Of a stretch of DNA of 64,000 nt, positions 1-7,693 are shown piece after piece (within the stretch, counting starts at the first letter, position 1; every line of letters begins with the position of its first letter). The notes under the pieces are model-generated. The model did no database searches and was not told the DNA's origin. It saw nothing but the letters and a program-made list of their open reading frames with translations. Origin of the DNA: a virus; the IMG/VR virus record IMGVR_UViG_3300034082_002235, positions 1-64,000 of that record; one strand, written 5' to 3'. The position numbers were made by a program, and so were the translations under genes.

Positions 1-81
1 GCTTGATGGAAACCTTAGTATGAATCGATTCTGTCTTTTCGGTTCGTAAGGAATCGGCATTTTCATCAATAAATCAGCCAT
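1..81 (-). CDS. 19: Tail tube protein gp19, N-terminal fragment
   Basis: The first 27 codons of a minus-strand gene that runs off the left edge. The peptide begins MADLLMKMPIPYEPKR and continues NRFILRF, an opening I recognise from gp19-like tail tube proteins of T4-type phages: the tube protein polymerises into the inner tail tube inside the sheath. The tail sheath gene lies upstream in the same orientation with one gene between them, which fits a tail module. A TATTTATG motif sits 33 nt upstream of the start (115-122), the same spacing as in front of the sheath gene. Only the first 27 residues are visible, so the family call rests on this short match and on context. Confidence 0.7.
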   Translation of the reverse strand, partial: MADLLMKMPIPYEPKRQNRFILRFPSS

Positions 82-256
82 ATTATTTTAAATTAGTTTT
101 TCTTTGTTTATTATCATAAATATATCCTTTTGGAAAATATTTTTATTGACTTTCTGAATTTAATTTATTATCATTATAATCCAGACTAGTTTATTTAATT
201 CTAGTTAATTTAACTAGTTTTTAATTAATTATTTAATACTAGTTCTTTATAACTAG
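82..256. promoter_or_regulatory. AT-rich intergenic region with a CTAGT repeat cluster
   Basis: A 175-nt non-coding stretch between the HAD-family gene and the tube gene. It holds five copies of the core CTAGT between 185 and 257, four of them as the palindrome ACTAGT (185, 213, 238, 252) and one as TCTAGT (200), separated by T/A tracts. A TATTTATG motif on the minus strand (115-122) probably belongs to the tube gene promoter. The role of the ACTAGT cluster is unknown; an operator or other protein-binding array is possible. Confidence 0.4.
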
Positions 257-1087
257 TTAATATTCTTTTTTTATTCCTCCTGCTGTTGAATAAGTTTTAA
301 CAATATTGCCAGGCTTATCTTTGAAGTGTTTTTTCATAACTTCTACATTTCGTATATCGTCGTCAGAAAAACCAATTGTTGGTTTTGTTGGAACAAAATT
401 ATTACTCACATCTTTTTTTAGGAACGCTTTTTTGTCTAAATTAGACGACATTTCTTTAATGTAATCCACAAATTTATCCATAGCACGAACTTTAGCTTCT
501 TCAGGATTTGCCGCACCCTCCTCATCATTGTAAGATACAGGATGGAATTTACACATATCCAAGTAAGCTTTGATTAATTCGTCATCACCCATTTCATCAT
601 CACCGGAAATACTTCTATATTTTTTAAGATTCTTAATCAACTCTTCTTTGTCTATCCCGTTGAATCCTTCTATGATATAATTGTATACGGCTTGTTTTAA
701 CGTATTAGGATTGTGTCCACGAGCGGTTATGATAGAAAAGATAGAACCTTCGTTAATAGCCTCTCTAAAGTCGTCAAATGCCGGTCCAATCTTGGCTCTC
801 ATTGCATCAATTAAAAAGTTTTTATCTCCGGGTGTTTGAAAATTTTTAAAAGGTTCGTTTCCATATCCTACAACAGTCTCACCATTATATTCAAAAGGTT
901 CTTTACCTAATTGATGTCTGTATTCAGCAAAATCATCAGTACTCATCCCAATTTCGTCACCGTCCTCAGTTTTAACCATAATCTTGGTTGGCATATGAAC
1001 AATATTATCGTCCCAATCGAATGCGTAATATTTCATATCAGGAGTACCCTGTTCACTAATTCCTTCTTTTAATGTATTTTTTTTCAT
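257..1087 (-). CDS. HAD-superfamily phosphatase-like protein with a leader peptide
   Basis: 276 residues. HAD motif I is visible at residues 24-28 (DWDDN), followed by a motif II-like segment SIITARG near residue 120 and an acidic motif GFSDDD near residue 240, which is the order expected of a HAD hydrolase. Substrate unknown; a nucleotide or polynucleotide-end phosphatase would suit a phage but is inference. The first 13 residues, MKKNTLKEGISEQ, do not belong to the HAD fold and end in I-S-E-Q, the same end motif as the leaders of the predicted internal virion proteins further right. The gene sits between sheath and tube genes, directly downstream of the sheath terminator hairpin, and has no TATTTAT motif of its own. 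It may therefore be a packaged enzyme. Confidence 0.65.
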   Translation of the reverse strand: MKKNTLKEGISEQGTPDMKYYAFDWDDNIVHMPTKIMVKTEDGDEIGMSTDDFAEYRHQLGKEPFEYNGETVVGYGNEPFKNFQTPGDKNFLIDAMRAKIGPAFDDFREAINEGSIFSIITARGHNPNTLKQAVYNYIIEGFNGIDKEELIKNLKKYRSISGDDEMGDDELIKAYLDMCKFHPVSYNDEEGAANPEEAKVRAMDKFVDYIKEMSSNLDKKAFLKKDVSNNFVPTKPTIGFSDDDIRNVEVMKKHFKDKPGNIVKTYSTAGGIKKEY

Positions 1088-1098
1088 AATTGGCTAAA

Positions 1099-1120
1099 AA
1101 GTGGGGACGAATCCCCACTT
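1099..1120 (-). terminator. Rho-independent terminator after the sheath gene
   Basis: A perfect 9-bp stem (AAGTGGGGA / TCCCCACTT) closed by a 4-nt loop. Read on the minus strand the loop is TTCG, the very stable UUCG tetraloop, and it is followed by a short T run (TTTTTAG). It lies just past the stop codon of the sheath gene. Confidence 0.8.
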
Positions 1121-1130
1121 ATGGTTTTTA

Positions 1131-4100
1131 TTAAATATTCTCGAACGAAGCTCCTGTTGGAGTAATGAAGAATTCAATATCGATGAACTCTAATGCTTTC
1201 GTCGGTTTTAAGTAAATTTTACCTGTTAAAGTATTTCTATCTAAATCCTCAGGTGAAGATGAAACAGTTACACGGAAATCGTATAAACCTCTATCTCTTC
1301 TAATTGAGTCTAAGATTGGGTTAACACTATCTAAGAATTGTTGTCTAACAATTTGGTCGTTTTGTTCAAACAATAATCTTACAGCCACCGCTGAAATCAA
1401 CTTACGAGCTTGAAGTAATAATCTTCTTACATTCAATCTATTAAGTGCCGTATCGGCAATTTGTAATGTTTTATTACCCCAAATTACTGTACCAACATCA
1501 GAGAAAGTTGCGATAGGGTTAATTCTACCTTGGTACAATGTATCTCTATCTTCTTGAGTTAATTTAACTCTCGCCTTAACTGAGTTTACAAGACCTCTAG
1601 TATAACCCGCAGATGCGAACCATGGGAAAGCGATGTTATCAGTTAACGCTAAGTTTCTACAAACCTCACCTGTTGCCGGTAAATAAATTTGTGTATTATT
1701 TACAGTATCTCTTGTTAAAACCCAAGGATAATAAGTTGCGGTATAGTTAGAGTCAATTCCGGTATTATCTAAATTATCTACTGATTCTTGAGGATAAATA
1801 ATATCCTGTGGATTAGTTGAGTCCGGAGTATACATATTGTAATCCGGAGTTGTTGCAATATAAACTGAATCCGCTCTTTGGTATTGAATCATGTCAATAG
1901 TTTCTTCAACTAAGTTAGAGTTATTGATGTAGTCAATACTTGATGTTGCAAATACATTAATGTTTGTAGCTTCAGGGTTTCTAAATGTTAGAATACCCAG
2001 TAAGTAAGCATAATAGTCGGTATTAGCAAAATCTTGAGTGTTATCAGCAACAGTAATTCTTTTAAATAAACCACTTCCGGTTGCGTTAGGGTATCGAGTT
2101 GAAGATGATGCTCCCGCTAAAAATCCTGATTGACCTAATTGGAATCTATCTTGATTTGTTCTAAATTCTCTATAGATGTCCCAACCGTCGAATCCACCAG
2201 CAAAACATACAGTATATTTTCTTGAGTAGATGAAATAGTATGGATTTTCTTGAGTTTCAGGGTCTGTTCTAAATTCTGCAGTACCACATTCAAATGCAGT
2301 TTGACCACTAGTTAATGAACTATTTGAAATTGTGACTACGGTTGCACCGGAATCCATGTGGAAACCTTTACTTACATAATTCCAAGACGCCCCTTCAATT
2401 GGTTGTGGGGCAATAACCCAAGATTCTGGGGTTTGTTTACCTTTGTAAGATAAAAATGATTCGTCAATACCATATTGAGTTGAGAAACCTAAATAAGTTC
2501 TTCTAACAATATCACCCGGAGATTCTACTGTGTTTGGACCACCGGTTGGTGTACCGAATGGTGGATTAGCAATGGTTTCACCAGGGAAAAAATATTTTGT
2601 TTTAAATTTAGGGGTCGGTGATGGATTTAAAACTGAATCGTATTCTCTTTGAGTATATCCTTCAAACCCACAAGGAATTGCATCAATTGGGGCCTCATCC
2701 GCCATTTCAATCATTACGTATTTTGAAAGTAACGCGTATTCTCCGTTAGTGGAACCAAGTTTCTTAGCAACAAAGTTGTTAGAATTAGGGTCCATATTAC
2801 AGTTAGTAAATTTTTCAATAACAACTGGGTTTGAATCAGTGTCAAAGAAATTTCTAACTAACACATCAAATGTCATATTATTAAATGATAGGTTAGCAAT
2901 TGAAACTTTAACTTCAGTATTTGCAGCATCTCCATCTGAGATTGAAACAAATTTAAATAATTTGTAAACTTTATTACCTCTTAATTCTGACACCAAATAA
3001 GGTGTACTTGGTGATTGATATTGACCTACATTATACGCTATTGATGACGGATTTTCACTTTTAGCATCCGGTAATGCAACTAATTCAGGATTAATACCTT
3101 TTATATATCCTTGATTATAAGCGTATGCCAATGAACCAGGGTAAATCTCTTCAACAAATAAAGGAACCTCATTTCTTGATTTTCCAAAATTATCAACACC
3201 TAATACTTTAGTAATAAATTTTGAAGAAGCAGCAGATAAGTTAGTTTCAAATGTAAAATTATCCCCATCTTTAGTGACACCTGATAAACCAAATGAGGCA
3301 TAAGGGTTTTTATCAATATCTGCGTATTGGTCAGTAGATAATAATGTAACATTAGTTAAACCACTTACCTCATAAATTGGTCCATGATTATCACTAGTTG
3401 AACTATTAGTATATAATGAAATACCTCTTGAACGAAGAGTTGCAACAACCATGTCATTGTATTCAGTATAAGCCGTTCCGGTAAAACTGTAATAATCTCC
3501 CGATATAGTTCCCGAAAAACTATCGGTTAATCCGGTAGTGATGGAATCAAACGCATAGTTAAATGAATAACCTGAATAAGAGTTACCCGCATAATTATTA
3601 AAATTCGCATAGTACCATGAATCATTTTGACCGGCAGATAAATCATTATTTGTTAAATTAAGAGAGTCAACACCATATGAATTCACAACAGTACCATATT
3701 GACCTATTAAAACATAATAATCACTTTCAGGGATTGAACCGTAAGCGATTGCCGTTGTTGCAGACAATGTAGGATTACCAACTAATGTTATTATAGTATT
3801 TGTAATGTCGTTATTATATGTTGATGTACTTCCATCTGAAAGTCTGTATTGTGTATTAAAGTTAGCCTGAACCACAGTTGGAAATGAACCACTAATAAAA
3901 TTAACAGTTTCAGCACTGGTTGAACCTGTAAAAGATACAGACCAAGATGTTGCACCTGTTGGACTTTGATTTATTGTAGTAGGGTCAACATTTGCAGTAA
4001 CTCTAATACTCCAAGATGGTCCTGCATCATATCCTGATAAACCTAAGATTCTTGTAACAAACAATTGGTTTGATTGTTGCAAGTAAGATTTAGCAATATA

Positions 4101-4343
4101 TGCCGCTTCATATTTAGGGATTTGTGTGTTAACAAATTTGGTTGGTTCTGTTCCTCCGAAAAAGGCTTGGAATTCGTCATAGTTTGTTATAAATACCGGT
4201 TCAAATGCGGGACCTTTTAAAGTCTCACCAACTAAACCTAAGGTAGTAACACCTACACTTTGTGCTACGAATGATAAGTCAGTTTCTGAAGTGTATACTC
4301 CCGGTGAAACGAAAACTTTTTGATTTGCTTGTGCTGTTGCCAT
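1131..4343 (-). CDS. 18: Tail sheath protein gp18
   Basis: 1070 residues. The N-terminus (VFVSPGVYTSETDLS) and the C-terminal about 150 residues (from NVRRLLLQARKLISAVAVR to the acidic end PTGASFENI) are the conserved parts of contractile-tail sheath subunits, which stack as hexameric rings around the tube and contract to drive the tube into the cell. T4 gp18 is about 660 residues, so this protein is oversized: the extra sequence is a Ser/Thr/Asn/Gly-rich central part (roughly residues 100-560) that looks like surface-exposed insertion domains. It is followed by a strong terminator, and a TATTTATC motif (4377-4384, minus strand) lies 33 nt upstream of the start. Confidence 0.92.
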   Translation of the reverse strand: MATAQANQKVFVSPGVYTSETDLSFVAQSVGVTTLGLVGETLKGPAFEPVFITNYDEFQAFFGGTEPTKFVNTQIPKYEAAYIAKSYLQQSNQLFVTRILGLSGYDAGPSWSIRVTANVDPTTINQSPTGATSWSVSFTGSTSAETVNFISGSFPTVVQANFNTQYRLSDGSTSTYNNDITNTIITLVGNPTLSATTAIAYGSIPESDYYVLIGQYGTVVNSYGVDSLNLTNNDLSAGQNDSWYYANFNNYAGNSYSGYSFNYAFDSITTGLTDSFSGTISGDYYSFTGTAYTEYNDMVVATLRSRGISLYTNSSTSDNHGPIYEVSGLTNVTLLSTDQYADIDKNPYASFGLSGVTKDGDNFTFETNLSAASSKFITKVLGVDNFGKSRNEVPLFVEEIYPGSLAYAYNQGYIKGINPELVALPDAKSENPSSIAYNVGQYQSPSTPYLVSELRGNKVYKLFKFVSISDGDAANTEVKVSIANLSFNNMTFDVLVRNFFDTDSNPVVIEKFTNCNMDPNSNNFVAKKLGSTNGEYALLSKYVMIEMADEAPIDAIPCGFEGYTQREYDSVLNPSPTPKFKTKYFFPGETIANPPFGTPTGGPNTVESPGDIVRRTYLGFSTQYGIDESFLSYKGKQTPESWVIAPQPIEGASWNYVSKGFHMDSGATVVTISNSSLTSGQTAFECGTAEFRTDPETQENPYYFIYSRKYTVCFAGGFDGWDIYREFRTNQDRFQLGQSGFLAGASSSTRYPNATGSGLFKRITVADNTQDFANTDYYAYLLGILTFRNPEATNINVFATSSIDYINNSNLVEETIDMIQYQRADSVYIATTPDYNMYTPDSTNPQDIIYPQESVDNLDNTGIDSNYTATYYPWVLTRDTVNNTQIYLPATGEVCRNLALTDNIAFPWFASAGYTRGLVNSVKARVKLTQEDRDTLYQGRINPIATFSDVGTVIWGNKTLQIADTALNRLNVRRLLLQARKLISAVAVRLLFEQNDQIVRQQFLDSVNPILDSIRRDRGLYDFRVTVSSSPEDLDRNTLTGKIYLKPTKALEFIDIEFFITPTGASFENI

Positions 4344-4376
4344 TATTTAATTATTCTATTGTAGATTTATTTTATA

Positions 4377-4384
4377 GATAAATA
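4377..4384 (-). promoter_or_regulatory. TATTTATC motif upstream of the sheath gene
   Basis: Sense-strand TATTTATC, 33 nt before the sheath ATG. This recurrent motif is proposed as the phage late promoter -10 element; the 33-34 nt gap is shared with the tube gene and the gene at 10649. Confidence 0.4.
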
Positions 4385-4404
4385 TTCAATAGAATATCAA
4401 AAAA

Positions 4405-4432
4405 CTTTACTTTTAAATATCTATTAGTAAAG
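4405..4432. promoter_or_regulatory. Inverted repeat, candidate RHH operator
   Basis: Arms CTTTACT (4405-4411) and AGTAAAG (4426-4432), 7 bp with a 14-nt spacer, in the divergent region between the sheath gene and the small RHH gene. The element ACTTT(T)AC also precedes the other two RHH genes in the window. Confidence 0.35.
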
Positions 4433-4463
4433 AGTATGAATAAATTCTACCTTTTTTCTACCT

Positions 4464-4625
4464 ATGAAACAGACAAAAGAAATCAAGAACATTAAAATAG
4501 ACCCCGCCGTCCACGAGATACTCAAAAAGTACTGTGAAAAACGAGGATTAAAAATTTATAAGTTTTTAGAAAAATTAATTACAGAAACCTGTAAAGAGAA
4601 AAAAGATATATATGGTGAGGATTAA
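4464..4625 (+). CDS. Small ribbon-helix-helix (Arc/MetJ-like) DNA-binding protein
   Basis: 53 residues. The pattern IKIDPAVHEILKKYC at residues 10-24 followed by a helix ending in LEKLITETC is the beta-strand / helix / turn / helix plan of ribbon-helix-helix repressors, which dimerise and read DNA with the paired strands. It lies on the plus strand between sheath and sheath-terminator genes, and its last 4 nt overlap the 3' end of the latter (convergent). Two other small RHH genes in this window are each coupled to an HNH endonuclease gene; this one has no partner, so it may be what remains of such a cassette or a stand-alone regulator. A 7-bp inverted repeat lies upstream. The ATG is the only reasonable start. 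Confidence 0.6.
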   Translation: MKQTKEIKNIKIDPAVHEILKKYCEKRGLKIYKFLEKLITETCKEKKDIYGED

Positions 4626-5662
4626 ACCAATAAGTTTTCAAACTGAATTGTGGATTCCAAATTGTCATCAGTTTTAACAACATCTATTCGTAAAATATCG
4701 TTAGTTGTTATTTGAATATTTTGGACATCTGTACCAAAATAATCTCCATTAATATAGACATCGTATGTCTCAACATTAGACCAAGTACCGAAAGAAAGAT
4801 TTGCGGTGTAAGATACCATATCACTTAGGGTATCATTCCCAACAACAAACAAATAATTCTCTAAAAATTCGTTAGGGTTCTTAGGGTATTTATCTCTTTT
4901 TTTGTTATTTTCGGTTCCACTTAATTCCATAAGTTGGGTTACTCTTGCAATTGCCGGTTTAACCTCAAACTCTTCTTCGTCAATCAAATAACCTAACATT
5001 GTGAAGTCATAAGATTGAACATAATACTTTCTAGAATCTAAACTCATTTGTGATTCGTCTGAAACATTATTCATAACAATTGGAACATATTGACCTTTGA
5101 TAAATGTATAGGCTTGTCTTGATGAGAATTTCTGCATAATCACTTTATTCAATTGATTAAGTTCTCTCATTCTATTACAAATAATTTTTACACTGTAATT
5201 AATATCTACAGGAACCGGTTGAGGTATTGTGTAAATGTCCATACCTTGAACATTTCCATTCCAAGTCGGAACGGATGCGTAATAAAATTGTTTTCTATCC
5301 GGAATCGTATATTTCAAAGCAGGGTTGGTTCCAAATTTAACTTCGGGACTTCTAACCACTGTGATGAAGGGCGGGGATGGATTATAATCTAAATCCACAA
5401 ATAAAGCAGTTTCAACATATTGAGACCAATTTTGTGATGTGATTATAATATCAACCATTGGAACTGTTTTTCCTGCGGTAATGACCTCTAAATCAGTTTT
5501 AACAAAATCTAACATTCCTCTATCCAAATCTGCATGCAACACTGATTTAGGAAGATATGTTCCATCCTCATTAATATATTCCAATAGTTGTTCCCTACGA
5601 GCTGACAAGGTCTTCTGTGGAACTAAAGGTAATGTTGGTATAACTTTTTTTGGTAATGGCAT
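4622..5662 (-). CDS. 15: Probable tail sheath terminator (gp15-like)
   Basis: 346 residues. The central part shows strands and a helix ordered as in T4 gp15: a segment NYSVKIICNRMRELNQLNKVIMQKF, a middle strand VPIVMNNVSDESQ, then a pair of strands in RKYYVQSYDFTMLGYLID. In T4 these match the region ending in the LTFEVNGWMYPP motif. gp15 caps the sheath and tube and joins the tail to the neck. Its position directly upstream of the sheath gene in the same orientation agrees. The C-terminal about 80 residues look like an added beta domain. I assign it by pattern and context; the match is weak enough that it could be another neck or tail-completion protein. Confidence 0.5.
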   Translation of the reverse strand: MPLPKKVIPTLPLVPQKTLSARREQLLEYINEDGTYLPKSVLHADLDRGMLDFVKTDLEVITAGKTVPMVDIIITSQNWSQYVETALFVDLDYNPSPPFITVVRSPEVKFGTNPALKYTIPDRKQFYYASVPTWNGNVQGMDIYTIPQPVPVDINYSVKIICNRMRELNQLNKVIMQKFSSRQAYTFIKGQYVPIVMNNVSDESQMSLDSRKYYVQSYDFTMLGYLIDEEEFEVKPAIARVTQLMELSGTENNKKRDKYPKNPNEFLENYLFVVGNDTLSDMVSYTANLSFGTWSNVETYDVYINGDYFGTDVQNIQITTNDILRIDVVKTDDNLESTIQFENLLV

Positions 5663-5663
5663 A

Positions 5664-6107
5664 TTATTTAGTTATATATATTTTGTCTTTTAAATTTATC
5701 ATTTCTACTTCACCCGCACTATAAACTGGTTCATCAGTTCCTTTATAAACAAACGAATCATATTTATATGGATTATAAGTCGCCACCACATCAGATGGTG
5801 GAATTGGCATATCCTCACACGGGTATTCACAAAAATCAATTAAATCTCCAATAACAAACGCATGGACATTTTTTTGTTTTTCAGAACGAACTCTTTCTTT
5901 TCCTCCCGGTCTAACTCTAAATTCAACATTCTCTAACTTGACGTAATCGGCATGTAAAATTATTTTATTATTATATCTAACTGAAAATGTATGTTTGTGT
6001 AAATTATAGTACGCCATAACTCGTTTACCAATAAAGTCATCTTCTTCTTTATTGATAACAATTTCATATATCCTTCTTAACTGTGATTCTTTTACTAATA
6101 CTTTCAT
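5664..6107 (-). CDS. Hypothetical protein with ES-type leader
   Basis: 147 residues, unknown fold. The start MKVLVKESQLRRI follows the pattern MK-x-(I/L/V)-(I/V)-x-ES-x-L-x-x-I shared with the next two upstream genes, while the rest is unrelated. The body is rich in beta strands with basic patches (for example RPGGKERVRSEKQ), and has a Cys-containing stretch around FCEYPCEDM. It overlaps the upstream gene by one base (stop/start sharing), so it is translated as part of a minus-strand operon between the neck gene and the sheath terminator gene. The shared leader may target the product to the prohead; see findings. Confidence 0.5.
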   Translation of the reverse strand: MKVLVKESQLRRIYEIVINKEEDDFIGKRVMAYYNLHKHTFSVRYNNKIILHADYVKLENVEFRVRPGGKERVRSEKQKNVHAFVIGDLIDFCEYPCEDMPIPPSDVVATYNPYKYDSFVYKGTDEPVYSAGEVEMINLKDKIYITK

Positions 6108-6502
6108 TATTCGTAATATGTTGACACCGTATTAACCGGTAAATTAAAATTATCTTCAAACCATTTTTTCATAGGTTCTTCCCAATGTTTATTAAACATA
6201 CTGTCTAAATGTTCTCCATATTCACCCATAACTTCTAAAATTGGAGCTTCGTCTTTGTAGCTTCCGGGGGTATCTTCATAATAATCTACCATAAAGTAAT
6301 TAAAAACTATATCACTATAATCTTCTCCCGTCCAAGTACCTCCTTTATAAAAGACTAAAGAGTCTTCATTATCAGGATACTCGTCATTATCTTCATCCCC
6401 ATCTCTACCATAAACCCAATTAATTTCGTTTGAGTTTAAATAACTATCAATATACTGATAGATGGCGTTAAATAATTTACTTTCTGTTATTAATACTTTC
6501 AT
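6107..6502 (-). CDS. Hypothetical acidic protein with ES-type leader
   Basis: 131 residues, strongly acidic and aromatic, with runs such as GRDGDEDNDEYPDNED near residue 35. The start MKVLITESKLFNAI is the shared leader pattern. The remainder has no family I recognise. Start and stop overlap with both neighbours (4 nt upstream, 1 nt downstream), showing tight translational coupling in the small-gene operon. Confidence 0.5.
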   Translation of the reverse strand: MKVLITESKLFNAIYQYIDSYLNSNEINWVYGRDGDEDNDEYPDNEDSLVFYKGGTWTGEDYSDIVFNYFMVDYYEDTPGSYKDEAPILEVMGEYGEHLDSMFNKHWEEPMKKWFEDNFNLPVNTVSTYYE

Positions 6503-6804
6503 ATTTCATCTACCTTAGCAAGGTTTTTTATCCTAAACCCAAATTTATTACTACACCAATTTAATAGAATTTTTTCCGTCTCATCATAATCTAATCCAAA
6601 CATATCTGTAATAAAATTCCATACCTCACTAAGAATATATAATCGTTTTGCCTTTATATTATACATAAATTTAAACCTCCCATTTTTGGATAAATAAATT
6701 TCTCTAAATTCAGTACGATTAAATTTTTCTAAGTCACCATAGTTTTCATTTAACCAATTTTCAATAATTGAATTTAACCTACTTTCTGTTATTATGTATT
6801 TCAT
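6499..6804 (-). CDS. Hypothetical protein with ES-type leader
   Basis: 101 residues. Begins MKYIITESRLNSIIENWLNEN: leader pattern followed by L-N-E, a possible prohead-protease cut at residues 18-20. The body contains a strand-rich part (KNGRFKFMYNIKAKRLYIL) and an amphipathic helix. No family recognised. It overlaps the upstream gp14-like gene by one base and the downstream gene by four. Confidence 0.5.
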   Translation of the reverse strand: MKYIITESRLNSIIENWLNENYGDLEKFNRTEFREIYLSKNGRFKFMYNIKAKRLYILSEVWNFITDMFGLDYDETEKILLNWCSNKFGFRIKNLAKVDEI

Positions 6805-7316
6805 TATATCCCTCTAAATTCGTTTTCACTAACATATGTCGCTATGATAGTCCTGTAAAAAGGTTTGTAACCCGCGTACGAATGGCGGTTATCTGACCTA
6901 ACATATCCATCATCACTCACAACATAATATCTAACTCGGTCTTCAGTTTCATAATACCCAAGATAATCTCCCAAAAATACCTCAACACCTAATTCATCAA
7001 GTGTTTTTTGATACACCGAAAATTTCATATTACCAGGTTCCTGACTCTCAAGTTTAGAACTGGCAATTAGTTTAGAGGTTGGAGCCATTACTTGAACCAA
7101 ACCTTGTAATTCAACCGGTGCCATGAATTGGATTCCATCTTCGGTCACCTCACCATAAACATCATCAGTTTTAGTTTTATATCTATCAACTCTATAAAGA
7201 ATAACGGTAAAGTTCATATCTCCCAATAACCATTCCTCACCCATACCTATGTCGAGAGAATAATCTTCGGCTCCGAAGAACTTACCTAATCTTGTTATTG
7301 GAACTAATTTTTGCAT
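6804..7316 (-). CDS. 14: Neck protein, gp14-like
   Basis: 170 residues. The order of features resembles gp14 of T4-type phages, which closes the head-tail neck: a segment with DDVYGEV, then a strand pair ending in VELQGLVQVM, a charged stretch with Glu-Ser-Gln-Glu, a segment KFSVYQKTLDELGV, a GDYLGYYE motif, and a C-terminal strand YYVVSDDG with PFYRTIIATYV. Neighbours support this: the sheath terminator and sheath genes lie downstream in the same operon. It does not carry the ES leader of the small genes beside it. Assignment is by recognised pattern only. Confidence 0.55.
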   Translation of the reverse strand: MQKLVPITRLGKFFGAEDYSLDIGMGEEWLLGDMNFTVILYRVDRYKTKTDDVYGEVTEDGIQFMAPVELQGLVQVMAPTSKLIASSKLESQEPGNMKFSVYQKTLDELGVEVFLGDYLGYYETEDRVRYYVVSDDGYVRSDNRHSYAGYKPFYRTIIATYVSENEFRGI

Positions 7317-7320
7317 ATTA

Positions 7321-7638
7321 TCACTGTTTTAATCTATTATGATATGACTCAGATTCAATAGACGATGAACTAATAACAACATTAACATTAAAATAATTTT
7401 TAATTGTATTTTTAATCTCACGATTCCATTGGTCTCTATAAACATCAGTTTTTTTCATGTTGTCTCTTTTTAAAAATTCACTTCCATCAGGGACAACATA
7501 TGTAACCATCATATAGTATTCATCCTTATAAGTTTCCATTGGTTTTAAATTAAAACCCATATCGGATACACCATTAGGTTTAATGACATTCATCATTTTA
7601 CCTATCATTTTTTCTAATTGTGTTTGATTCATACTCAT
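7321..7638 (-). CDS. Hypothetical small protein, first gene of the neck operon
   Basis: 105 residues. N-terminal helix (MSMNQTQLEKMIGKMMNVI), then strands EYYMMVTYVV and a C-terminal part VNVVISSSSIES. The alternating strand and helix pattern and size are seen in many small phage virion-associated proteins but I recognise no family. TATTTATC (7644-7651, minus strand) ends 5 nt before the start, so the transcript would have a very short leader. Only 4 nt separate it from the gp14-like gene, so the two are probably co-transcribed. Confidence 0.45.
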   Translation of the reverse strand: MSMNQTQLEKMIGKMMNVIKPNGVSDMGFNLKPMETYKDEYYMMVTYVVPDGSEFLKRDNMKKTDVYRDQWNREIKNTIKNYFNVNVVISSSSIESESYHNRLKQ

Positions 7639-7643
7639 ATCTT

Positions 7644-7651
7644 GATAAATA
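7644..7651 (-). promoter_or_regulatory. TATTTATC motif close to the start codon
   Basis: Sense-orientation motif with 5 nt between its end and the ATG of the gene at 7321-7638. As a -10 element it would give an almost leaderless mRNA. Confidence 0.35.
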
Positions 7652-7693
7652 CTTCAATATCAACTATATTTAATTAAAATATTTTTTGTATAA

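Noticed and set aside
7670-7693. Bacteroidetes -7 box before the helicase gene
   Set aside because: TA and TTTG are separated by three bases instead of two and there is no clear TTTG at -33.
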